Assembly (NCBI RefSeq): GCF_947498095.1
Contig: NZ_CANMJE010000008.1
Span: 124,001-188,000 of the forward strand
Length of the DNA stretch: 64,000 bases
Direction of reading: 5' to 3'
DNA from: an uncultured Shimia sp.
GTDB lineage: Bacteria > Pseudomonadota > Alphaproteobacteria > Rhodobacterales > Rhodobacteraceae
The notes below the pieces were generated by a model. The model saw only the letters and a list, made by a program, of their open reading frames with translations, was not told where the DNA came from and did no database searches. Positions 53,637 to 62,602 of the stretch are shown here, piece after piece. A program made the translations under genes and the position numbers. Numbering within the stretch: the first letter of the stretch is position 1; the number at the start of each line of letters is the position of its first letter.

Positions 53637-54932
53637 ATGGCAAACGTCGTCGTCGTAGGCGCCCAATGGGGTGATGAAGGCAAAGGCAAGATCGTGGATT
53701 GGCTCAGCGAGCGGGCCGACGTGATCGCCCGGTTCCAGGGCGGGCACAACGCGGGCCACACCCTCGTCATCGACGGCAAGGTCTATAAGCTGCACGCACT
53801 GCCCTCGGGTGTTGTACGGGGTGGCAAGCTCTCGGTGATCGGCAATGGCGTGGTTCTGGACCCCTGGCACCTGATCAACGAGATCGAAACAGTTCGCGCG
53901 CAAGGCGTTGATATTTCACCCGAAACCCTAATGATTGCCGAGAATACTCCGCTGATCCTGCCGATCCACGGCGAGTTGGATCGCGCCCGCGAAGAGGCCG
54001 CCTCAAAAGGCACCAAGATTGGCACAACCGGTCGTGGCATCGGCCCATGTTACGAAGACAAGGTGGGCCGTCGTGCGATCCGAGTTGCGGACCTGGCGGA
54101 TGAGGCCACGCTTGAGGCGCGTGTGGACCGCGCATTGCAGCACCATGACCCGCTGCGCAAGGGATTGGGAATCGAAGCGGTCGACCGAGACGCGTTGATC
54201 GCGCAGTTGAAAGAGATTGCGGCAAAGATTCTGCCTTTTGCCGCCCCTGTTTGGAAAGTGCTCAACGAAAAGCGCAAATCCGGTAAACGGATTCTGTTCG
54301 AAGGCGCGCAAGGCGCGTTGCTGGATATCGACTTTGGCACCTATCCTTTCGTGACCTCGTCCAACGTGATTGCAGGGCAGGCGGCAACGGGTGTGGGCAT
54401 CGGCCCGAACTCGATCGATTTTGTTTTGGGCATCGTCAAGGCCTATACCACCCGTGTGGGCGAAGGCCCGTTCCCGACCGAACTTGAGGATGCGGATGGC
54501 CAGCGCCTGGGCGAACGGGGCCATGAGTTTGGCACCACCACCGGGCGCAAACGCCGGTGTGGTTGGTTCGACGCGGCCTTGCTGCGCCAGACTTGCGCCA
54601 CGTCTGGCGTCAGCGGCATTGCCCTGACCAAGCTGGACGTTCTGGATGGCTTTGAAACTCTGAAAATCTGCGTCGGCTATGACCTTGATGGGGAGCGGTT
54701 GGACTATCTGCCAACAGCGGCGGATCAACAGGCACGCTGCACACCGATCTACGAAGAAATTCCAGGGTGGAGTGAATCAACCGAAGGCGCACGCAGCTGG
54801 GCAGACTTGCCTGCCAACGCCATCAAATACGTGCGCCGCGTTGAAGAGTTGATCGATTGCCCGGTTGCCCTAGTATCAACCTCGCCAGAACGCGAAGACA
54901 CGATCCTCGTGACGGACCCCTTCGCAGACTAA
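53637..54932 (+). CDS. purA: adenylosuccinate synthetase
   Basis: A 431-residue GTP-dependent enzyme joining IMP and aspartate. P-loop [54 protein letters not shown], the 300-region [14 protein letters not shown] and C-terminal [16 protein letters not shown] are all present. It is a standard-length bacterial PurA. DUF2842 follows within ten bases. Confidence 0.97.
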   Translation: MANVVVVGAQWGDEGKGKIVDWLSERADVIARFQGGHNAGHTLVIDGKVYKLHALPSGVVRGGKLSVIGNGVVLDPWHLINEIETVRAQGVDISPETLMIAENTPLILPIHGELDRAREEAASKGTKIGTTGRGIGPCYEDKVGRRAIRVADLADEATLEARVDRALQHHDPLRKGLGIEAVDRDALIAQLKEIAAKILPFAAPVWKVLNEKRKSGKRILFEGAQGALLDIDFGTYPFVTSSNVIAGQAATGVGIGPNSIDFVLGIVKAYTTRVGEGPFPTELEDADGQRLGERGHEFGTTTGRKRRCGWFDAALLRQTCATSGVSGIALTKLDVLDGFETLKICVGYDLDGERLDYLPTAADQQARCTPIYEEIPGWSESTEGARSWADLPANAIKYVRRVEELIDCPVALVSTSPEREDTILVTDPFAD

Positions 54933-54942
54933 GGAGATCGCT

Positions 54943-55176
54943 GTGGCACTCACATACAAGGCCAGACGGCGCTGGGCACTGGTGATCCTGGTGATCGGCC
55001 TGCCCATCTATATTGTCCTCGCGGTGACGTTGGTGAACGTGCTGAACCGTCCCGGATTTCTGGTGGAGCTGTTGATCTATATCGGCCTTGGGATCGCTTG
55101 GGTCTTGCCCTTCAAGGGGATCTTCAAAGGCATAGGTCAGCCGGATCCGGATGAAGCCCCACAGGGCGACGAATAA
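54943..55176 (+). CDS. DUF2842 membrane protein
   Basis: A 77-residue protein with two helices (about 11-33 and 38-57), beginning VALTYKARRRWALVILVIGLPIYI. The GTG start is preceded by AAGGAGAT. It ends with a short acidic tail. DUF2842 is an alphaproteobacterial family of unknown role; position after purA suggests co-transcription. Confidence 0.8.
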   Translation: MALTYKARRRWALVILVIGLPIYIVLAVTLVNVLNRPGFLVELLIYIGLGIAWVLPFKGIFKGIGQPDPDEAPQGDE

Positions 55177-55185
55177 GCAGGAACA

Positions 55186-55213
55186 ATGCGCACCTTCGGG
55201 TGCGCATTTTTGT
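55186..55213 (+). terminator. intrinsic terminator after DUF2842
   Basis: ATGCGCACC-TTCG-GGTGCGCAT is a nine-base stem on a stable UUCG tetraloop followed by TTTTTGTTT. It ends the purA transcript. Confidence 0.9.
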
Positions 55214-55226
55214 TTGAAAGGGTGTC

Positions 55227-56516
55227 ATGCCAGAGAAAACGGCATTGGTTCTTGGGGCCTCAGGGCTAATCGGCAAGGCCTGTGTCTCGGCCTTGGCCGA
55301 GGCAGGGTTCTCGGTAACCGGGGTCAGCCGAACCCGCCCCAAGAGCGTGGTCTGCAATTGGGTTCAGGCGGACCTAACCCGTTTAGACCCAAAGGATTTT
55401 CATGATCTTCTGGCCGATACTGAGGTAGTGGTGAATGCGGCAGGTGCTCTGCAAGATGGCGCCGAGGACTCGCTAGAGGCGATCCATGTCGGAATGATCC
55501 AAAATCTTGTGACGACATTGGAGGGCCGTGCGACCCGCGTGGTTCAGATCAGCGCGGCGGGCGTGTCCGAAGATGCCGACACCGCGTTTTTTGAAACCAA
55601 GGCCCGAGGTGACGCGCATTTGATGCAGCACCACAAATCGTGGGTGGTCCTGCGCCCCGCGTTGGTGATTGGAGCCGAAGCCTACGGTGGCACAGCGCTG
55701 TTGCGGGCCTATGCGGGCTTTCCGGGCGTTGAATGGCGCTTGTTCGATGGTGTGACCATCCAAACTGTTGCCCTGACCGACCTCGCCAACGCGGTGGTGC
55801 TGGCTGCGACGGGCCAGATAGCCGAAGGCACACTAGCCGACTTGGCCGAAGAAGAGGCCAGGTCGTTTCTAGACGTGTCGCGCCAGATTCGAGACTGGCA
55901 GGGGTTTTCCGGCAAGCGGTTGCCTCTGTCCTTGTCTCGATGGGTGCTGCGTCTGACAGGACGGGCCGCCGATGGGTTGGGCTGGCTTGGATGGCGATCT
56001 CCGCTACGCAGCACGGCATTAAGTGTCATGCAAAGCGGGATTGCGGCGGACAGGCACAGTTGGCGCTTGGCCGGCGGCCCACCAATGATGGCGCTGGAAG
56101 AGACCCTCTCAAAACTGCCGGCCCACAGTCAGGAACGCTGGTTTGCCCGGATGTATCTGCTGTTGCCGCTGAGCATTGCAGTGCTGGCGCTGTTCTGGAT
56201 TGCTTCGGGTGTGATCGGTGTTTTGCAGTTCACTCAGGCGGCGGATATCCTGACCTCGCGCGGCATGGGCTTTGAGTTGGCCAGCCTGTTGGTTCTGGGG
56301 GGCGCCGTGGTGGATGTCGCCCTTGGTATGTTAATCCTGATCCGTCGACGCGCCCGGTTAGCGGCCTTAGGGATGTTGGCGGTCTCGATCGTCTATTTAC
56401 TCGGAAGTGCGATCTTGGCGCCTGCGCTGTGGCTCGACCCATTGGGGCCAATGGTCAAAGTTCTGCCCGGTATGATCGCCGCCCTGATCCCGGTTTTGTT
56501 CCTCGAGGACCGTTGA
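55227..56516 (+). CDS. SDR (NAD(P)H-binding) and DoxX-like fusion membrane protein
   Basis: A 429-residue two-part protein. Residues 1-about 210 form an extended SDR: LVLGASGLIGKACVSALAEAGFS Rossmann start, VVNAAGALQDG and VVQISAAGVSED. The C-terminal 140 residues have four helices in DoxX-like arrangement beginning MYLLLPLSIAVLALFWIASGVIG. The fusion and the following DUF2269 gene form a common two-gene set. A quinone- or flavin-linked membrane redox role is plausible, not shown. Confidence 0.83.
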   Translation: MPEKTALVLGASGLIGKACVSALAEAGFSVTGVSRTRPKSVVCNWVQADLTRLDPKDFHDLLADTEVVVNAAGALQDGAEDSLEAIHVGMIQNLVTTLEGRATRVVQISAAGVSEDADTAFFETKARGDAHLMQHHKSWVVLRPALVIGAEAYGGTALLRAYAGFPGVEWRLFDGVTIQTVALTDLANAVVLAATGQIAEGTLADLAEEEARSFLDVSRQIRDWQGFSGKRLPLSLSRWVLRLTGRAADGLGWLGWRSPLRSTALSVMQSGIAADRHSWRLAGGPPMMALEETLSKLPAHSQERWFARMYLLLPLSIAVLALFWIASGVIGVLQFTQAADILTSRGMGFELASLLVLGGAVVDVALGMLILIRRRARLAALGMLAVSIVYLLGSAILAPALWLDPLGPMVKVLPGMIAALIPVLFLEDR

Positions 56517-56986
56517 TGGACACCTATACAATTCTGTTGTTCGCGCATCTCGTCGGCGCCTGTGTTTTGCTAGGCACCGGGGCAGGGATCGCGTTTTTCA
56601 TGGTGATGGCACAGACGGGCCATAACCCGGCCCTCATTGCGCATGTGTCAGGCACGGTGGTGATTGCCGATACGGTTTTCACGGCCACGGCTGCCGTGGC
56701 GCAACCGATAACAGGCTGGTTGCTGGCGCGCGAAGTTGGCTGGCCGCTGCTTGAAGGCTGGCTGCTTTGGGCAATCCTGTTGTATCTGGTGGTGGGCGCG
56801 TTCTGGTTGCCGGTGGTGTGGATACAGATCCGACTGCGGGATCTCGCAAGGGCCGCGCGAGATGCAGGAGCCGCATTGCCCGAGGCCTACCACCGCCTGT
56901 ACCGCATCTGGTTTGCCTGTGGGTTCCCGGCTTTTGTCGCAGTTCTTGGTATCTTGTGGCTAATGCTGACCAAGCCCGTCCTTTGA
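56516..56986 (+). CDS. DUF2269 membrane protein
   Basis: A 156-residue protein with four helices: YTILLFAHLVGACVLLGTGAGIAFF, GTVVIADTVFTATAAVAQPITGWLL, WLLWAILLYLVVGAFWLPVVWIQ and a final CGFPAFVAVLGILWLML. The family is linked to SDR-DoxX fusions, as here. TGATG gives a one-base overlap with the upstream gene, so the two are co-translated. Confidence 0.85.
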   Translation: MDTYTILLFAHLVGACVLLGTGAGIAFFMVMAQTGHNPALIAHVSGTVVIADTVFTATAAVAQPITGWLLAREVGWPLLEGWLLWAILLYLVVGAFWLPVVWIQIRLRDLARAARDAGAALPEAYHRLYRIWFACGFPAFVAVLGILWLMLTKPVL

Positions 56987-57000
56987 ATTGGCTGGTACAC

Positions 57001-57029
57001 AAAGAAAAACAGGGGCCGTGTGGCCCCTG
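57001..57029. terminator. bidirectional terminator between DUF2269 and acidic-protein genes
   Basis: CAGGGGCC-GTGT-GGCCCCTG is an eight-base stem. On the minus strand it is followed by TTTTTCTTT, ending the acidic-protein transcript; on the + strand CTTGTT gives weaker function. Confidence 0.85.
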
Positions 57030-57055
57030 CTTGTTCTCAAATCTGATGTGACGAC

Positions 57056-59221
57056 TTAACCGGCAGCGCGGTCTTCGGGACGAAACCCAATTTCGTCAGA
57101 CGCCGTGAAACGGCCACCGGAGACTTTGGCAATCTTGTTGTCACGCAACAGTTGGCCAAAGCCACGCAGGCTGTCTTCGCGGCTGTACTCGCCATCGCTC
57201 ATGCCTTGGGCCATGCGCACGATCATCGGGCGCGAGAAAACGTCCAGCCCCTCGACAAATGTCAGATAGGCGGCGGCTGCTTCCAGAACCTGCGGCAGGC
57301 TATGCGCACCAACGGAGTCAGCAAACTCGGCAAAGTCACCGGCACTGTCGCTGACCGGGCTTGCATCCGCGGCCTCGGCACGTTCTGCCGCAGAAACACG
57401 ACGCGGGCGAACAGGGGCGCGCGGTGTCTCGTTGGCAGGCTCGGCCGTTTCGGCGGCCTGGGGTTCTTCTGGCGTATCCACACGCTGTTCAGCCACCAGT
57501 TTCAGCGGAGCCGGGGATTCGCGTGGCGTTTCCGGCGCTTCTGCAACCTGTGGGCGGCGCGGGGTTGCTGCGGCCTCAAGCGGGCTGATCACATTGGCCA
57601 GATCATGGCGATAGGCTTCGGTCGCATCGCGGTTCTTGCCCAAATCCGATCCAGCCTTTTGTTCGGCTTTGGTGGCGGCAACCGCGGCGCGCAGATGGGC
57701 AATCGCCTGACGACGACGCGACCCTTGCGGCTCTTCCATGTGGGTGTCAGCTTCCTGCATCAGGCGCGACATGTCCGCGTCACTCTGCTGGCTGACCTCT
57801 GAGAGGTGCTGGCTGCGCGAAGGGCGCACGGGTTCATCGGGGTCGGCACCAATCGCAATGACCGGCTCGTCATCGTCTTCGTCATCAACCTCGCCGTTCA
57901 GCTCGGCTTCGACCTCGGCCAATTCGGCCAACAGTTCGGCCTCTTCTGCATCGCTGAGACTGCTTGGCGCTGCGACATCGGCCATCGCACCACTTTCGTC
58001 GTCGAAATCATCTTCGTCGTCTTCGACAGGCTCTGCTTCAAGCAGCCCGTCGTCCAGGGCAGCCTCGAAGTCTGCCTTTTTCATACGGATGACGCGGGCG
58101 CGGACGGGCTGAACCGGTTCAGGATCAACATCAGCCTCCACGTCAGCCACAACTTCTTCTACGAGGTCTTCTGCCACGTCTTCTTCGAGATCATCAGTGG
58201 CATCGATTGCGGCGGCTGCAGCGGCCATATCGCCGTCAAGCGTCAGGACATCTTCCTCAGGCTCATTCAGCTCAGGCATCATGAGTTCGGCGTGTTCATC
58301 TTCGATGTAGTCACCTTCGGAAGGGACATCGCGAGATTTCGACACAACGGCGCGGATGCGCTGCAGTTTGGCCGCGATGCTGTCCGAATCTGTCTCGGTT
58401 TCGACCGGGGCAGGTTCATCGGCTTCGGCGGTAAACTCTTCCTCAGCGGCCTCTGTCAGGTCGTCTTCTTGCGCGGTGTCTTCACCGGACGCATCCAGAA
58501 TGCCCGCGATCAAAGTGTCATCGGCCTCGGTAGTTTCTTCAACGACTTCGGCGTCCTCAACCACGTCGAGAGGTTCTGCATCATCATCAATGGCGACGAT
58601 TTCAGTGTCAGCTACGTCTTCCGCGTCGACAGTGTCTTCGGCCAGTTCTTCTTCTGCCGCAACCAGGCCGTCCTCTTCGACGTCTGCTTCGGCGATAGCT
58701 TCTTCGGCCGCGTCGTCCACAACAGGTTCTTCAACCGCTTCGGCAATCACGTCCTCTGCGGCGTCTTCAACAAGCTCTTCGGCTTCGGCAACCTCGGGCT
58801 CTGGCGCGGTGACCGCTTCCAGAACGCTTTCGGTCACATCGACGACCTCTGGCTCGGCTTCGGCCTCGGACGCCTCATCGACAACCGTATCTTCTTGCGA
58901 GACCTGGGGCTGTTCTTCGGGTTTTTCTTCGATGGCCGGGGTATCCACTTCGGCCTCGGCCTCAGGGGCGGTCGTCGTCAAGACGATGGCGCCGTGTTCC
59001 GTACGTGCCTGAACACGACGTTCCACTTCGCGCTCGGCGATCCGGGCCAGCATTTCTGCGTCAGGGGTGGGAGGCTCCGCGCCAAAGTACCGATCGTCTG
59101 CGGCCAGATCGCGGAAATACTCTGCGATTGCCTTCATCGTATCAAACGAGTCGTCGAACCCTTCCAGGGTACAGGAGAACGTCCCGTATGAGACTGTCAA
59201 AACCTTGTTATTCGTAACCAT
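57056..59221 (-). CDS. large acidic protein with conserved ends and disordered middle
   Basis: A 721-residue protein. The N-terminus (about 1-70, VTNNKVLTVSYGTFSCTLEGFDDSFDTMKAIAEYFRDLAADDRYFGAE) and C-terminus (about 640-721, EFADSVGAHSLPQVLEAAAAYLTFVEGLDVFSRPMIVRMAQGM... RGFGQLLRD) are folded and conserved. Residues about 85-480 are dominated by Asp, Glu, Ala and Val with almost no aromatic residues, strongly acidic and likely disordered. Related roseobacter proteins are often annotated as chemotaxis or lipoprotein with no support. Function unknown. Confidence 0.75.
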   Translation of the reverse strand: MVTNNKVLTVSYGTFSCTLEGFDDSFDTMKAIAEYFRDLAADDRYFGAEPPTPDAEMLARIAEREVERRVQARTEHGAIVLTTTAPEAEAEVDTPAIEEKPEEQPQVSQEDTVVDEASEAEAEPEVVDVTESVLEAVTAPEPEVAEAEELVEDAAEDVIAEAVEEPVVDDAAEEAIAEADVEEDGLVAAEEELAEDTVDAEDVADTEIVAIDDDAEPLDVVEDAEVVEETTEADDTLIAGILDASGEDTAQEDDLTEAAEEEFTAEADEPAPVETETDSDSIAAKLQRIRAVVSKSRDVPSEGDYIEDEHAELMMPELNEPEEDVLTLDGDMAAAAAAIDATDDLEEDVAEDLVEEVVADVEADVDPEPVQPVRARVIRMKKADFEAALDDGLLEAEPVEDDEDDFDDESGAMADVAAPSSLSDAEEAELLAELAEVEAELNGEVDDEDDDEPVIAIGADPDEPVRPSRSQHLSEVSQQSDADMSRLMQEADTHMEEPQGSRRRQAIAHLRAAVAATKAEQKAGSDLGKNRDATEAYRHDLANVISPLEAAATPRRPQVAEAPETPRESPAPLKLVAEQRVDTPEEPQAAETAEPANETPRAPVRPRRVSAAERAEAADASPVSDSAGDFAEFADSVGAHSLPQVLEAAAAYLTFVEGLDVFSRPMIVRMAQGMSDGEYSREDSLRGFGQLLRDNKIAKVSGGRFTASDEIGFRPEDRAAG

Positions 59222-59365
59222 TATCGCGGGTCCTTTGCACTACTCAACAGAGTGTTTACCACGGGAGGCAAGACAAAAGCTGACCGATTCTGTGAAAGTC
59301 AGCGTATCATTTAGTGGCCAGAATGTGGCGGAAAACCCTTTTGACGGGAAAACGGGGGCTGACAG

Positions 59366-60043
59366 GTGGGTATTGTTCACGAATTGGAACCAATAACGCT
59401 GATTGGCGGCGGATTGGTGCACAATGACGATTTGAGTGCCTGTTTGGACCTTGCGCCACATTTGGTCGCCGCAGATGGCGGGGCATTGACCGCGCTGGAT
59501 TTAGGACACATGCCCAAGGCCGTCATCGGGGATATGGACTCAAGCCCAGACCTCGTGGCGCGCGGAGTGCCCGCGGCGGCGATCCATCAGATTGCCGAAC
59601 AAGACAGCACGGATTTTGACAAGGCCCTGCGAAACATCTCGGCGCCTCTGGTGCTGGGCGTTGGGTTCACTGGCAAGCGGGTTGATCACGAACTGGCCTG
59701 TTACAATGCCTTGCTGCGCCATGCTGACCGGCGCTGTATTCTGATTGGCAGCGATGATGTGATCTGCCTGTGTCCGCCTTCGCTACCGTTGGATTTGGAG
59801 GCGGGAACGCGGGTCTCGCTGTTTCCGCTGGCCACGGTCACTGGCCGATCCAAAGGATTGCAGTGGCCACTGGACGGTAGTGAGTTTGCGCCGAGCGGAA
59901 TGATTGCAACGTCCAACTGTGCGACTGGAGCCGTGCAGCTGGATTTGGCCGAACCGGGCATGTTGGTGATCCTGCCCAAAGCCTGTCTGGAGATTTTGGT
60001 TAAGGCACTTCTGGCGCAGCCCGGCTCATGGTCCGCTCTCTAA
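59366..60043 (+). CDS. thiN: thiamine pyrophosphokinase
   Basis: A 225-residue enzyme converting thiamine to thiamine diphosphate. The active-site residues are AADGGALTALDLGHMPKAVIGDMDS and EQDSTDFDKALR; LVLGVGFTGKRVDHELACYNAL and GCATGAVQL are family features. GTG at 59366 after GGGGG is the start. The last 44 bases overlap the end of the convergent DMT gene. Confidence 0.92.
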   Translation: MGIVHELEPITLIGGGLVHNDDLSACLDLAPHLVAADGGALTALDLGHMPKAVIGDMDSSPDLVARGVPAAAIHQIAEQDSTDFDKALRNISAPLVLGVGFTGKRVDHELACYNALLRHADRRCILIGSDDVICLCPPSLPLDLEAGTRVSLFPLATVTGRSKGLQWPLDGSEFAPSGMIATSNCATGAVQLDLAEPGMLVILPKACLEILVKALLAQPGSWSAL

Positions 60044-60908
60044 GAACCACATACAGGCCCGCGGCGATGGTCACGCAGATTCCGATAGCGGCCAACCCGT
60101 TTGGCAGATCTGAGAACAGCAGCCAGCCGATCAGCGTGGCAAATGGAATTTCCAGATACTGCATCGGCGCGAGTGTGGCTGATGGCGCATAGCGCAGAGA
60201 CCACGTCATCAAAAGATGGGCCAGCGTGCCCAGAACACCAATGAACAACAAGAGTGACGAGGTCGTCAGATCGGTCGAGACCACTTGCAGTTCGGGGATC
60301 TCGATGGACTCGCCCACGAATAATAATGGCAGGATGACAACCGTGGCCATTGTCCCGCTGACCGCTTGCAAGCTGATAGGGTCGGTTTGTTTGGCGATCT
60401 GGCGGGTAATCAGCATGAACAGTGAGAACACCACAGCGACCACCAACGGCAACAGGGCAGGGGCTCCGACCTCGGCAAAACTGGGTTGGATCACCAAAAG
60501 GGTTCCGACAAAGCCAACGACACAGGCCATGATACGACGGCTTCCAACCTCTTCTCCCAGAACCATCTTACCCAAGAGCAACATCAGGAACGGCATCACA
60601 AAGGCGATGGCCACGGCGTCGGCCAGGGGCAAGTAGCGAAGCGCGGTAAACATGGCGCCAATCCCGATGATGTGTAATGCGGTGCGCATAACAACCAGCC
60701 CCAGCACTCGCCCGCGCATCATCCATGGGCGTCCGGTCAATAGTACGACTGGAAACAGGATCAGGGCCTGAACTGCAAAGCGCACCAGCAATAGCTGGCC
60801 TAGTGGTACAGTCTCACCGAGGATTTTGGCCACGGCATCGCCGAGCGGCGCGAGGACGCAAAAGCCAAGCATAAGCATGATGCCAAGTAGGGGACGGTCC
60901 TGAGCCAT
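60000..60908 (-). CDS. EamA/DMT-family transporter
   Basis: A 302-residue permease with ten helices in two EamA halves: GDAVAKILGETVPLGQLLLVRFAVQAL and a second ALVGTLLVIQPSF-type repeat. It probably exports or imports amino acids or metabolites; members such as RhaT, YdcZ and S-adenosylmethionine carriers share this fold. The convergent 44-base overlap with thiN contributes codons to both frames. Confidence 0.88.
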   Translation of the reverse strand: MAQDRPLLGIMLMLGFCVLAPLGDAVAKILGETVPLGQLLLVRFAVQALILFPVVLLTGRPWMMRGRVLGLVVMRTALHIIGIGAMFTALRYLPLADAVAIAFVMPFLMLLLGKMVLGEEVGSRRIMACVVGFVGTLLVIQPSFAEVGAPALLPLVVAVVFSLFMLITRQIAKQTDPISLQAVSGTMATVVILPLLFVGESIEIPELQVVSTDLTTSSLLLFIGVLGTLAHLLMTWSLRYAPSATLAPMQYLEIPFATLIGWLLFSDLPNGLAAIGICVTIAAGLYVVLRERTMSRAAPEVP

Positions 60909-60984
60909 GGTCCGACCCTAGGCTGGAAGAGAATCCGGTGCAATCGCCTTATACGTGCAATTCCCTCACGTCACCGAAAGGCGC

Positions 60985-61016
60985 AAAAAAACGGGCCGGT
61001 TTTTGCAACCGGCCCG
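60985..61016 (-). terminator. terminator of the liv operon
   Basis: On the minus strand CGGGCCGGT and ACCGGCCCG form a nine-base stem with a seven-base loop, followed by seven T. It ends the livF transcript 50 bases past the stop. Confidence 0.92.
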
Positions 61017-61067
61017 CGAGAATTTGGGTTGGACTGAAAATCCGCCAATACTTCCGAAACGTAATCC

Positions 61068-61823
61068 TCAGATCGCGAGGTATTCGGCGCGCAGTTCCTC
61101 GTTGCCGAGAACCTCATCAGCCGAGCCGTCAAAGACGATCCCACCGGTATCAAGGATGACTGCACGATCCGCCAGTTCCAGCGCGCGCACGGCGTTTTGT
61201 TCAACGATGATCGTCGTCATGCCCTGTTCCTTGATAAGGCGCAGGGTCTTTTCAATCTCATCAACGATAACCGGGGCGAGACCTTCGTAAGGTTCGTCCA
61301 AGAGCAGCACTTTGATGTCGCGCGACAGGGCGCGTGCAATGGACAGCATCTGTTGTTCGCCGCCGGACAGGGTTACACCTTCCTGTTTGCGGCGCTCGCC
61401 GAGGCGGGGGAACAGATCGTAGAGGCGTTCGAGGGACCAACCGATCGGCGGAGCAATCTGCGCCAGCTGGATGTTCTCTTCGACCGTCAGGCCCGGAATG
61501 ATGCAACGATCTTCCGGGACCAAGCCGATGCCAACAGCTGCGGCCTCGTAGCTCTTCATCATGTGCAAGGGCTTGTGGTCCAGCCAGATTTCCCCGTGGG
61601 TGACCTGGGGGTCATCCATGCGCGCAATAGAGCGCAGGGTTGACGTCTTGCCAGCACCGTTGCGTCCCAGCAGCGCGAGAATTTCACCCTCGTGCACGTT
61701 GAACGAGATGTTCTGCACGATGTAGCTTTCGCCATAGTAGCTTTCCATGTTCCAGACGGACAGGAAGGCTGGGGCGGTTTCCGCGTGGCTGTGGCCTTTG
61801 GAGAAGTCGGGTTTAACGTTCAT
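61068..61823 (-). CDS. livF: branched-chain amino acid ABC transporter ATPase
   Basis: A 251-residue ATPase of the LivF type. It has an unusual N-terminal extension MNVKPDFSKGHSHAETAPAF before LSVWNMESYYGESYIVQN. Walker A LGRNGAGKTSTLRSI, signature LSGGEQQMLSIARAL, Walker B LLLDEPYEGLAPVIVDE and H-loop VEQNAVRAL are intact. Members of the LivFGMHJ system import leucine, isoleucine, valine or related amides. The livG gene precedes it in the operon. Confidence 0.92.
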   Translation of the reverse strand: MNVKPDFSKGHSHAETAPAFLSVWNMESYYGESYIVQNISFNVHEGEILALLGRNGAGKTSTLRSIARMDDPQVTHGEIWLDHKPLHMMKSYEAAAVGIGLVPEDRCIIPGLTVEENIQLAQIAPPIGWSLERLYDLFPRLGERRKQEGVTLSGGEQQMLSIARALSRDIKVLLLDEPYEGLAPVIVDEIEKTLRLIKEQGMTTIIVEQNAVRALELADRAVILDTGGIVFDGSADEVLGNEELRAEYLAI

Positions 61824-61834
61824 CTGATTTCTCC

Positions 61835-62590
61835 TTATGCCGACTCACCCAGATACGCTTCGCGCACCTTGGGATGGCCTTTGATGTTTTCCGGATTGTC
61901 TTCGACCAGCGGGGTGCCTTGTGCCAGCACGGTGATGCGCTGCGCAAGGCTGAACACAACATGCATGTCGTGTTCGATGATCGCGATTGTGATGTCGCGT
62001 TCATCGCTGATCTGTTTCAAGAGATCGATGGTGTTGTTGGTGTCAGCACGTGCCATGCCCGCCGTTGGTTCGTCCAAAAGCAGCAGACGTGGCTCTTGGG
62101 CTAGGCACATGCCGATTTCGAGGCGGCGTTTGTCACCGCGAGACATAGAGGCTGCATGCATCTCACGCTTGTCGGCCATATTCATATCGACCAACATCGC
62201 CTCGGCTTTTTCCACGATGTCTTTTTCGTCCATCATGTTCTCAATCGCATGCATACGGAACGAACCGTCGCGTTTGGCAAAGCAGGGGATCATCATGTTT
62301 TCCATCACCGAGAGATCGCTAAAGATCTCAGGGGTCTGGAACACGCGCGAAATGCCCATCTGGTTGATCTCGTAGGGGGTGCGTCCCAAGACCGACTGAC
62401 CGTCAAACATGACGCTTCCGGTATCGGGGATGAGCTTGCCCACGAGGCAGTTCAGCAGGGTGGATTTGCCAGCCCCGTTTGGGCCGATGATCGCGTGAAC
62501 GCTGTTTTCCTTAACGCTCAGGTTGACGTCGCCCAGGGCCTGCAGGCCGCCGAACCGTTTGCCAACGTCTTTGACTTCAAGAATACCCAT
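61835..62590 (-). CDS. livG: branched-chain amino acid ABC transporter ATPase
   Basis: A 251-residue LivG-type ATPase. Walker A GPNGAGKSTLLNCLVG, signature SRGDKRRLEIGMCLA (a divergent LSGG), Walker B LLLDEPTAGMARADTN and HDMHVVFSLAQR are complete. The characteristic helical insert of the LivG group lies between Walker A and signature. It is in an operon with livM, ten to fifteen bases apart. Confidence 0.92.
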   Translation of the reverse strand: MGILEVKDVGKRFGGLQALGDVNLSVKENSVHAIIGPNGAGKSTLLNCLVGKLIPDTGSVMFDGQSVLGRTPYEINQMGISRVFQTPEIFSDLSVMENMMIPCFAKRDGSFRMHAIENMMDEKDIVEKAEAMLVDMNMADKREMHAASMSRGDKRRLEIGMCLAQEPRLLLLDEPTAGMARADTNNTIDLLKQISDERDITIAIIEHDMHVVFSLAQRITVLAQGTPLVEDNPENIKGHPKVREAYLGESA

Positions 62591-62602
62591 CAGTCAGTCT
62601 CC

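Noticed and set aside
57806-59191. 461-codon frame antisense to the acidic protein gene
   Set aside because: It is created by the repeated GAA/GAT/GCC-type codons of the acidic region; the Phe/Gly-rich product has no recognisable family.
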